Assembly: GCA_033964015.1 (NCBI GenBank) | Contig: CM066923.1 | Span: 2,046,001 to 2,110,000 of the forward strand | DNA: 64,000 nt | Reading direction: 5' to 3' | DNA from: Scolanthus callimorphus | Lineage: Eukaryota; Cnidaria; Anthozoa; Actiniaria; Edwardsiidae | In this document: piece by piece, positions 15,001 to 27,000 of the stretch | Layout of the letters: every line of letters starts with the position of its first letter | Position numbering within the stretch: the first letter of the stretch is position 1 | Notes under the pieces: model-generated | Seen by the model: only the letters and a program-made list of their open reading frames with translations | The model's database searches: none | Told to the model about the DNA's origin: nothing | Position numbers and translations under genes: made by a program

Positions 15001-18000
15001 GAAGATGATAAAGCGCGAAAGAACATATAGAACGCGAAAGAACATGATAGAACGCAACAGAACAGGACAGAAAGCAGCAGTACACCAAACTCTCTAAATG
15101 CACAACATTCTAGAATTAACTAAATATTCCCTCTCATTCGGAACAGGAGACATGCCAGTGCATTGTTTAGAGTGTCTTACCTGAGGGTTGTATGTTCCTG
15201 GAGGGCACATCGGCGGTGAAACACCTGTACCCGCTGGGCAATAGTAGCCCTCGGGGCATAGAAACGGCGTCTTTCCATTTTGGCCACCCATACAATAGCG
15301 ACCGGCTGGACACTGGGTGCAGTTGGATAAACCAGTAACGTTGCTGCGAAGATAAAAATCGATTCGATTAGATAATTTATAGTGACAACACCATTAAAGC
15401 AATAGGGCGGGTTTCAGTATTTGCGTTAGCCAGCGTAGCCGGCTATGACTGGCTATGATTGTTTTCGAGAGGAGTCGTCAATACAGACTCGCTCGTGCCG
15501 TCGTGCGTTAGCCTCGTGCGTTAGCCTGTGTAGCCGGCTATGATTGTTCTCGAGAGGAGTCGTCAATACAGACTCGCTCGTGCCGTCGTGCGTTAGCCTC
15601 GTGCGTTAGCCTGTGTAGCCGGCTATGATTGTTTTCGAGATGAGTCGTCAATACAGACTCGCTCGTGCCGTCGTGCGTTAGCCTCGTGCGTTAGCCTGTG
15701 TAGCCGGCTATGATTGTTTTCGAGATGAGTCGTCAATACAGACTCGCTCGTGCCGTCGTGCGTTAGCCTCGTGCGTTAGCCTCGTGCGTTAGCCTCGTGC
15801 GTTAGCCTGTGTAGCCGGCTATGATTGTTTTCGAGAGGAGTCGTCAATACAGACTCGCTCGTGCCGTCGTGCGTTTGCCTCGTGCGTTAGCCTGTGTAGC
15901 CGGCTATGATTGTTTTCGAGAGGAGTCGTCAATACAGACTCGCTCGTGCCGTCGTGCGTTAGCCTGTGTAGCCGGCTATGATTGTTTTCGAGATGAGTCG
16001 TCAATACAGACTCGCTCGTGCCGTCGTGCGTTAGCCTGCGTAGCCGGCTATGATTGTTTTCGAGAGGAGTCGTCAATACAGACTCGCTCGTGCCGTCGTG
16101 CGTTAGCCTGTGTAGCCGGCTATGATTGTTTTCGAGATGAGTCGTCAATACAGACTCGCTCGTGCCGTCGTGCGTTAGCTTCGTGCGTTAGCCTGTGTAG
16201 CCGGCTATGATTGTTTTCGAGAGGAGTCGTCAATACAGACTCGCTCGTGCCGTCGTGCGTTAGCCTCGTGCGTTAGCCTGTGTAGCCGGCTATGATTGTT
16301 TTCGAGATGAGTCGTCAATACAGACTCGCTCGTGCCGTCGTGCGTTTGCCTCGTGCGTTAGCCTGTGTAGCCGGCTATGATTGTTTTCGAGAGGAGTCGT
16401 CAATACAGACTCGCTCGTGCCGTCGTGCGTTAGTCTCGTGCGTTAGCCTGTGTAGCCGGCTATGATTGTTTTCGAGAGGAGTCGTCAATACAGACTCGCT
16501 CGTGCCATCGTGCGTTAGCTTCGTGCGTTAGCCTGCGTAGCCGGCTATGATTGTTTTCGAGATGAGTCCTCAATACAGACGCGCGGAGATTCTTCCTCGA
16601 AAAAACACCCGAGAGCCAGCTACGCTTCTATATTTGTGTTTACTTTGGAACTCTCATTGGCACCTCATTTTGAAATAAATTCAGCTGTATGTTTAGTGAT
16701 AACGTGCTCATCATGTGATAGTGTTGGCTTGGCAAACAAAGAAACCAGTTGTGTGCTCTAATCATGGCTACATGGCTTGTGATTGGCTAACGAGGAAACC
16801 ATTCAGCAGTAGCTTGTATTTTTTTCTCGTTCGTGATTTGCTGGGTGTATTTGGTCTTACTACAGTCATCCGAAATTCGCTCCATCACTTATATATCAAT
16901 AATAGATTTGTACCTGAAAAACCCAGGTGAGCACTCCTGTGGTATCTTTACCCCTTCGGGACAATAATACCCCTCCGGACAGACATTGCCAGTCGTTCCA
17001 TCAGTAGGCATGGTAGAACGGGAACCTCCAACGCAGTAGAACCCCGCCCGGCAAACACCGGTAGGTGCTGTAAGACCTACGCCGTTACAGGCTTTGCCAG
17101 AGGGGCAGTCCGAGCAATGAGAGGGGCCTGTACGTCCCCACTGGTTATTATAGGTGCCGTTAGGACAGGGGTATTGATTAGGCTCTTTTGTGCCTTTCAG
17201 ACAGTAGTATCCGGGGGGGCACACTCCGCCATAGTCATATCCGGTGCTGTTATCATTCGTGCAGTTACCATTATCCTGGAAAATACAAGGACTTGAATTA
17301 CTTCACAAGGGTGAATTTGTCTTGTGTCTATAATTACTTCTGTAGAGGTGTCATTGAAATCAAACATTTGGACCCTTTTGTATAATTCTAGTATTACATG
17401 AATCCAGATTCATATTTCCAGTGTCTGCCTGTTTCCTTGTCTGTCGGTCTGTCTCTGTCTGTTCACCTGTATGTCCATGTGTCTGTTCGTTTGTTTGTCT
17501 GTTCGTTCGTTTGTTTGTCTGTCTGTCTGTATCTGTCTGTGTATGTGTTTGTGTAATAATAATAATGTCTTCGGAGCATTTCCCCAAGTCTCAATGCTCT
17601 TACAATAAAAAGGTATAATATACAGTTATCAAATTAGAAATATTCTAAAAACAAGATAAAAATATTGTAGATATAAAGATGAGTAAAGATATAAAAAAAT
17701 GTATAAGCAATACAACTATCAACTATAAACCAAAGTACAATACTACTACAATACTATGACAACTGTTTTTAAAAAAATGTTCAATAGAAAAAGCATTCCT
17801 TACGGCCTCAGTTTAGGTGCGCATACTGAAAAATCTCTATCTCAATAGATAATTGTGTTGTTTTTTTGGGGACTTAATGAGTCTGTGTCTCCTGCCCGCC
17901 CGCCTGTTCATCTGTTTGTCTGTCTGTCTGTCTCTATCTATCCGTCCGTCCGTGACGTCATTCTTAGCGTAGCTCCTTGGCGGCCGAAGCCCGCAGAGCG

Positions 18001-21000
18001 GAGCACCTTAGGTATCGCAGGAAGAATACAATAGCTCAAAGTAGAACTCAGGTATACGATCGACTTCATTTTTCATGGTTCAGCGGTATTCCCATTTTGG
18101 TATCGCGGGCGCGTCCGTGCATGTCTGCGCGTCTGCGTGCCCCACCACAGGTAAACCAAGGCCCTTCTAAGTTTATAAAATCATGTGATGAAGCTCAGAA
18201 AACCAAACAAAGGACAACCTTTTTGTCTCATTAACACAGAAAAATATGTAACAGGGAGCTCCGCTTTTAGCCAGTGGCTAAATCTATATATTACCGGAGT
18301 ACTCGATGACGAACCCTCTCTGCAGTAATACCCTGCGTCACACTGCCCCTGAGTGGCATTCAAGCCTGGTTGGCTACAGTGTTCTCCGGCCGTGCACTTA
18401 ACACATGAAATGTTACTTGGCTGACCTGGTGACGGATTCAACGTGCCCTGCGAAAAAGGAAGGGCTACAGTCAGTACAATGGAGCAGATTTCGTATGACT
18501 GTGAAAAGTGCCGCGGTACGGCGCGGTACTGTCGCGGTGGCGGTACGGAACCTGGCCTGCTGTAAATGGAATGAAATCGCCAATGAAATCGCGTAGTCGC
18601 GGTACGGTCACGGTCGCGGCGCGGAACAGCTTTGTGGCGGTACTTTTCACAGTCATACGAAATCTGCTCTATCGTTCAATCAGTTTATGCTTCCCCATAT
18701 CAATTGAACTCTTATCTCTTTAAAGGCCCATACGCGACCGGGAACCTTTGCGCTTTGTTTTCAATTGGATCTATTGTCATTCAACAGCTGTGATAGGCTG
18801 ATACAGTAGGTCCCAAGGGGTTCCTATTGTTCTGAACATTTGCATAGAGTTTTCAACTACGTTTTATTCTCTGTGAGTCTGCAAAGCGACTTCGGTGCTT
18901 ATGGGCCTTTAAGATCGGTTGTAAATCGTCTCCTGCTTGTCTATGTGGCTATGTTCAGAAACTATTAAGCATTATTTTCTTACATGACCTTATGTTCGTC
19001 GCCCAAAAACATAAGTTGCTCACCTTTCAAATGTCCGATCGCAAGAGTATAATTTTTTTTTGTTTGGCTTGCACTTGCTATCTCTAGACCTTAAAGGGGC
19101 ACTCACACGCTGGCCTGCTAAGGAAATAATTCAAATCGCAATCCAATTCCATCCTCTTGGTAATACATAAAAAACACTATTGATTTGTATTGATTTAACA
19201 GTTGAAAGGTCATTTAACAAACCTGGACTGTTATTTTGGTTATTCCTGGTAAACTTGAATATATTTTTGAGATTAGAATTAGACTTAGTTTTTGACAGGT
19301 TGTACAAAAATTAAGAGTGCGAGTGCCCATTTAATGGGAATTTGTTTTTTCCAAGTCCAATAATTTATCAAGGACTCGTTTCTTAACATAAACCACATAT
19401 GTCCCACCTGATGACAAGCCCCCTTTGTTTTGTCTCGTCCGTGACTGGAACTATTTATGTTTTTTGAAAAATGAGTAAGCCTCCTCCATGAGCCCGGGAG
19501 CTCTTGGGGAAAACTCGAGATAAATATGTTTCAATAAATAAAACAAGAATAATTGTCATGCTTGCTATTATCGAGAGGACTTGCGGTCTAGCTGTGGGTT
19601 GTAAAGCGTGGTTACCAAGCAAAAATCAACGTTGGGCAGATCGAGCGCCTGAGCCTCTGTTTTCATTCAAAATTTCACTGTTTGTTTTGCTACTTTCACT
19701 AAAATTCTTATCACAATAAGATCTTGTCACTTCTTAATAAGGTAAATGTTTCCATTTATTGTTTTGGCCATTCTTATTTTCGCTGGGAGATTCTTTGATA
19801 TTTATGGCATATAATGTATGGGAGTGGTTACTTACGGGCGGACATTGTGTAGGCTTGATGCTTCCAGCAGGGCAGTAGTGTCCCCTTAAACACACTTTAG
19901 GTTTCTTTAATCCCATCTCGTCGCAGTAATTGCCCTCGGTACATGTCGTGCACTTGGAAGCTCGGTTAGACTGCCAAGAGAAATAGGAATGGAAATTCTC
20001 ACATTTGGCCAACATTTTCTTGGAATGCAAATCAGCCCTTTTATGATACAGTAAAAACCCGCATAAAAGAACAGGTCTTTTGGAGAATCAGACTGATTTT
20101 GTTCTTGTATATTGGGTGTTTTCTGCAAAATCAGCCTGAAAATGTTCTTAAGGTGTTCTTAAAGTTGTTTCTTTTAACATCAAATACTGCATACACTCGA
20201 AAGGTGAGTCATTTAGTAACAACAATTACCGTAGTCAAGTCTAAAAAACAATTGCTAAATTACCCTGGAATTCCTGCTGTAGAACTGTGTGTGCATGGTC
20301 TAGCACATCATATTGATCTCCTGGGTACTCTATCACAAAGTGGGTTACTGTATTCGAATCTAACTGGCAGCAATTTTTTTATACAAGAACAATTTTCATT
20401 TTTCAGGCTGCATGTGTTCTTATGCATAAGGTACCTTTTTGACCAAATTTCAGCCTGAGTGTTCTTAAACCACATGTTCTTTTATGCGGGTTTTTACTGT
20501 ATTAAGAGTTTCACGTGAAGATATCATATCCATATCCTAACAATTTGCAGTGTGACTTCTTATGAAAACACTAGAGGGAAAAAACGCCCTCTAGCAAGCC
20601 ATTTTTGGTATCTGATGGGGTCAGGTTTTGGAGACCTTGGCGGCGCACCCCTATCCAAAAATCAGTGGAGTACCCACCCCGGGAGTAAATAAAAGCTTCG
20701 CTCTGATTGGTGCAACATACTCTAGCGTAGCGGATGATCATCCACCTTTTATGACCCAAACCCATTTGTGCCCCCAAGCTTTTTACATACGCAAAAGAGC
20801 GTATGTTTCGTGTCGTACCTCTTGATAAGTTCCCACGGGGCATGGGCTAGGGTATGCGGCACCTTTTCCGGAGAAGTGTCCCTCCTCGGTCACATTCTGT
20901 ATAGGCGTCTTAGCTCCACCTATGCAATAGTGCCCTTCTGAGCAGGGCCCTGTCGGGGTTGGATTGGTATCTCCGGCACAGTAATATCTGCAGGAATAAG

Positions 21001-24000
21001 TGATGGGTGTAAATTCTGTGCCAACAATAGAGCGGATTTCAAATGATTGTTGTGAGTAATTCACAATTTTTTGTAATCACCACTATAGGTTTTATTCAGA
21101 ATTGGTGGACTAACTTTGAGATTGGTTTCACTACAGTCATATGAAAACCGCTCTATGAGAAGGTGGAATGGTAGGATTGCAGTTACTAAGTAACTTAATA
21201 ATGATAATTATAATAATATAGGCAATTTATTAGCGCCATATACATTAATAACCCGGGGGGGGGGACTCCCATATTTTTTGACCGGGGATGATCGTCGTAT
21301 CTTTTAGGGGTTAAAATCACGGGGCCTTGGTCTCTTTTAGGGGTGATCTTAATCTTCAATAAAATTAGGGAGATTGGTATATTTTAGGGCCGAAATATGT
21401 GTCCAAATTGTTTTCTCTCATGATGGTGCTTCTAAAAAACCGTGTAAAAAGAGAGATTACTCGATGAGAAGACGATAAATTAGAAACAAACACGGAAATT
21501 TCTTGATGGGTATCTTTTACCTGTTACCTGTCTCCTTCGCGCCTACTTTGCACATAAGGCCTCATCTTTTAGGGTATCTTTTAGGGTAAGAAATTATTTG
21601 AGCCACGCGCCATGGCCCGCCATGTTTGGTATCTTTTAGGGGTGAAACTGAAAATTTCCGACGATCATCCCCGGTCAAAAAAATGTGAGTCCCCCCCCCC
21701 CCCGGATTAATAACTGCTCTACGTCGCCTATTTCTGGGACTGTCACATGACTTACTAATGGTCACGTGATCAGGTTAACCGCGACTTACCCGGGGTCACA
21801 AGCGATGCAGTCTTCCGGGGCTTTTGCACCCGGCGTGCTACTGTAAGTTCCCACTGGACAGGGCTGTGGTGTTTTGCATCCCTCTGGGCAGTACCCTCCG
21901 GCCGGACATAAACCACCTGTCAGACCTTCTGGTGGAGCCTGCAAACATCGGGCCATCAAATCAAGGGAAAGCAGCTCGCTGATTTCATTTAAATCAAAAT
22001 TAGATAAGTTGCCTCCCAGCTTCTTTGACTTGTTTTAAACAGTATCGACTATTTTTAATATTATTTATTATTATATATTGTAGAATTTTTATCACGGCTT
22101 TTATGAAAACCAGCGGCTCTCGCTGATAGAACCACCGTGCTTAAGGAGGCTGCCTACAATTTTTTTTGCTCTCAACACCCAATCTTTGTATGACTGCTGT
22201 TCAGGCTCGAAAACCTGTACCTATAAATCTTACGTAAATATCGTCGAGTAGTCACCGAGACGAAGTCCAGTTGACTACTAGTATTCGCCGATATTTACGG
22301 AGCCAGAGGCGACAAATTGTTTTAGCATAATTACTCGAGTGACTTTTAGGAGTATTTTCTTAGTTTCTCGTAATAAAGTGCGCGCGCGATCCCCGATGCT
22401 TTCAATGTTGAATATAGCAAAATATGACGAACGTCTAGAACAATCTATCAGCGCATTTCATTATTCGCTCAAAATAAGTTAATATAGAGAATAATACATA
22501 GGCTCGCAAAGATATGGTATTTATCTTCGAAAATGTGATAGTGAGCAAAGTGAACTGTGGCTGATATCTTGATATAGTTTATATAAGTTATTTGGGGTGG
22601 TTTATATAATAAATATCATTATTAATTGTTTATACAAGTCGTTTAACAGCTCAGCATACCGAAGTGTAGGCGCGTTCTCTGCAGTAAAACCCGGCATCAC
22701 AATCTCCCGTAGGCTCTATTTGCCCGAATCCGGCACAGAACTTTCCCGCGGGACACGGAGTACATGTGCTACTGTCCTTGACACCTGTGGCGTTGTTATA
22801 GGTACCAGACGGACAGTCCTGTGGTTTGGTACATCCAGTCGTGCAGAATTTACCCTGACAACAGAGGCAAGGTGATAATGTTGTTCTTATTCAGATATCT
22901 GACATGATTATGAAGCGCGTTCCACAAAATTGACCAGAGATATAAAAATGATCGTCCAATTACTTACGCCTGAGGTTGTAGTCATGCACCCAGAGGTAAT
23001 TTATTCATTCATTCATTCATTCATTCATTCATTCATTCATTCATTCATAATTTGTAAAAGCTCGCCATGAAAATCTTAGAACATGATATTTCTTTGGAGT
23101 TTTTGCATTTTTTCAATAACAATGGGAGGTTTAGGAAAAAAAAAACTTTTTAAGCTTACCTGTGGACAGATTTTGGGTTCAGCAAGCCCCAGTTCGTCAC
23201 AATAATAACCCGAGATGCAAACGCTGCAGTCCTGTAGGGAGTTTGCCGCGGAAGCATTCCGATAGAAGCCGACAGGACAGGGGGAGGAGAACCGATAACC
23301 GGTACCTTCCTTACAGTAGTATCCGGAAGGGCAGACGCCCGCCTGTAACGCAACAGATAAAAGCATTGTCAAGTAAACAGAAAAGAGAACGCCCGAATTC
23401 ACCACGGTAAAACGCCCTGCCCAGATAGTTACAATGACACTAAGAAATATACATTGAACGGTACTGTTAACAAATTGCCGTGGGAGAGCTGGGTCTAGAA
23501 AGCATGATTCACAAGACCCCCCTTAGACCCCCCCCCCCCATCAGAGAGTCAGTGGTGCGCAGTTCAGGTGGTACTTCATTCCACAAGACGGCACCACTAT
23601 AGCTAATTAGTATAAACCAACTAATGGTCTATTACAAATACTGCGTTCTGATAGGCTGAGCTACTAATGGTCTATTAGTGATAGACCGTGCCTGGCAAAA
23701 CCACCACCTTTCTTTGCAAGGAAACTTGATTTTTCAACATAAAATAACGGAATTCATTGCCAAAATTGACCAACTAGTTGGTTTATACTAAAACAATTAG
23801 ACCTCTCGTCCTCATGTGCTATGATATCAATAGACCATTCGGCCTTCGGCCTCATGGTTTATTCATCATAGCACATTCGGCCTTGAGGTCTAATTGTTAA
23901 ATATAATCAGTATTTGGCTTTGGAACGGCTACAATCAAATGCAATATTTTGGAGCACTTTGTCGAGAGAAAACGCACTCCCTGCCCTCCCTTCAAAAAAT

Positions 24001-27000
24001 TGTGTCCAGTAATTTTTCCGCTCAACATTGAGAGGGGAAGGAAGGACTAGGTGTTCCAACGACTTGTGCATTTGGCTGTAGCCATCTGTGGGTCATTGCA
24101 TTCATTATTCTACCTCCGTGTTGCTCCGTCGGACAAGTCAAAACGTTTTATGAGATAAGAGCATGGAAAAGTCACCGATTACAGGAATATGCAAGAAGTT
24201 TCCTCATAATATGTTTGATATTTTCATCAGAAAAAGCTGAAGCTTCGTAATCAGTTGAAAACCAGTGTAATTCTGATAAACCACCGTGGATAAATACAAT
24301 AACTTACTTAGGCCTACGTCGAATTAAGGTCGTACCGATTACATTTTTTTTTCAAAAGATACCGACTCATTATACTTTCAAATAACAAATTATCTATTGT
24401 TTTGAATGCATTCGACGTATGCCCTAGGCCTTACTTACTTACGTAAGAATTCATTTTAAAAATCTTCGAGTTTGTGTTTGTTTCTCGGACATTTTGAATT
24501 CCACTGGTAAAAACTGCCCATTCTTTGTTGCTTAATCAAGCACCGATGGGATCGGTCTATTGTGAAAGAATGTGAAAGGAAATCTAAACTGGAGTTTTTT
24601 GTATCTCTTACCGGTTTTTCTAGTCCCTCCGGCTCACAGTAGTAACCTTGAGTGCACTTCAGACACTCGCTCACGTGCTTTCGTCCGGTGTTGGGGTTAA
24701 ATGTACCATTCGGGCACTTGATCGGGGTTGCTTGCTGGACAAGAACAAATCAAATATCTTTATTAATAGAACTGCTAAGTGAAACATGCCTAAAACAGTC
24801 AGACGCATAGCTTGCGACAAAGTGTTGAAAACCTATCGCAAAACAATCATTTTTAGTCGCCACCATTTTTTCGCATCTGGATATAGGTCGTCATCTTGCG
24901 ACTTGGTTTAAACTTTTTGTCGCCAGAGCACTAGGTTTGGTCGCAATGAAAAACTAAATAGTCGGCTATTTCAAGCCCTGAGAAAAATCACTTTGTCATT
25001 TTCGTTTTCTTGATGATCGTTTCGTTTCCCTGGCAGAACGAACGGGTTAGTAGCAAAATGCTACAACATCACTACAAAGCTACATAAGCTGTTTGTTTAC
25101 CGTATTAAGCGGGCAACACAAAAAATGTGCCAATCGAAAACAATAAAACGTTTTGTATTTTAGAGTGGTTTTCACATGCCTGTCGTGTGTGAATGGTCGA
25201 GGGCATGATCTTTGATCCTTCAGCCAATCAGATCGCGAAGAGAAAACAATTACACAATTACTTGTGATTACGTCGCTCGTGAAAGGAGAGATTTGCGAAT
25301 TACCTCGCTCTCTGGTTGGCTTGTTGTTGAATTACTATCGCATTTGATTGGATAGTGAATTACTCATGAATTGTTTTCACGACAGTCATGTGAAAACCGC
25401 TCTAAAGTCTAATTTAACCCTGAATTCGTGACTTTCCCCCTTTAACAGCTCACCTCATCTCCTCTCAGGCAATAGGAACCTTTCGGACAAGCATTGGACA
25501 CCAGGTCCGGACACCGGTCAGTACCGGCTTTGCACTCCAAACCGGCAGGACACACAAAGTCTGTAATCATCATAGCACGGCTGGTCACGTTACTGGAGCA
25601 GTAGTAACCGGGGTAACAGGTAGTGCACTCATACGCTCCAGAAGCCTACCAAACATGAAAACATAATTATATAACTCAGTAGACATCTAAAGCGATTTAC
25701 CACATCATCTAACATTTGCAACATAAGGTATTTCCATTTTATAGCCCGTTCACACGCAGTGATTTCATCAGCTGTGATTTGGGATTTGAACGGCCGGTGA
25801 TTTGGCTCTTCCATATTTGCCAGTTTGCTGGCGATCTGAAGAAAATCGCAGTGGCATTTAAACATGCTGAAAACGCCTGCGACGTCGCAGCGACATTGCA
25901 AGTGAAATCGCTACTAGTTCGCCACCCGTTCACACCGCGCAATGTGGCATCGCCATGAGATCCTCACAGTATTCGCACCTCAAATCGCAGCTGAATTCGC
26001 GCCGTGTGAACGGGCCATTAGAGTGCTCTTTCTGTGCTAACCTCGAAATATAGAATAAATACACGACACAATTTTCTGTTCAGTAAATCAATCGCCGAAG
26101 ATATCTATTGATTAGCGAACTTTTTAGACTCCATGGCGACACAAATAAGACTCGCACCAAAGCGCTGTAGACAAATCGAGGAGCCGACGCAGGGGGTTGT
26201 GGGGAAGAAAAGCGTAATGGGTTGTGGGACAAGAGGCGAGGCGCGAAATGGTGGGTCTTCCAATAAACCTAACGAGCCTGCCAAGTAATGCAATACAGGT
26301 AACAGTCCAGTAACGCAATACCGGTAACAGTCCAGTAACGCAATACCGGTAACAGTCCAGTAACGCAATACCGGTAACAGTCCAGTAACGCAAAATGCAC
26401 TAACGTAAAGAAACACAAGTAATAACTGATGCATGAGTGCGAAACAACGGTAACAAGTTCTATTTTAGGCCATTGTTATCAAGAGATTCCACCAGCACAA
26501 AAGTTACCACAAATCTGATTCTCTTCCGACAAGTCCTGAAGTCGAGCTTGCTGCACACGGATACTTAAGAAAACGGTCTTTAGAACTAATATCCCACTCA
26601 ATGCACTCCTCGTTTGATGTCAAATTTATCCTTTTGAAATGTGACAGATTAACAGAAATTGAAAGAGTTTTTTTTTGTTATTCTAAAGAAAAAAGCATTG
26701 TTGGATATTTCGAAAAGGTCTAGATTCAAATTTTTACCTACCCTCTAGCTGAGGCGAGAGGGAAAGAATCATATCATACTTACTGAGAAATTCCCGATTC
26801 CACAAGCAGTTGGCGCGACGTTAGCTTCTCCTGGGCAGTAGTAGCCAGGCACACACTGTTTGCACTTGCCGACTTCCTGTAAGGGGGATGTCATTGTTAG
26901 CCATTGCTTATCATTTCCATTATAATGCTAATGTGCAACCGTAGATTGAAAAGCGCCTTTTGTTTTGCGAATCAATCGACATTAAAGGCCCATTATCAAC

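Noticed and set aside
22965..23005. Extra exon of the giant gene ending before GTAAGT near 22970
   Set aside because: No AG acceptor upstream, and exons 16 and 17 already join in frame as KICPQ-GKFC with normal spacing.
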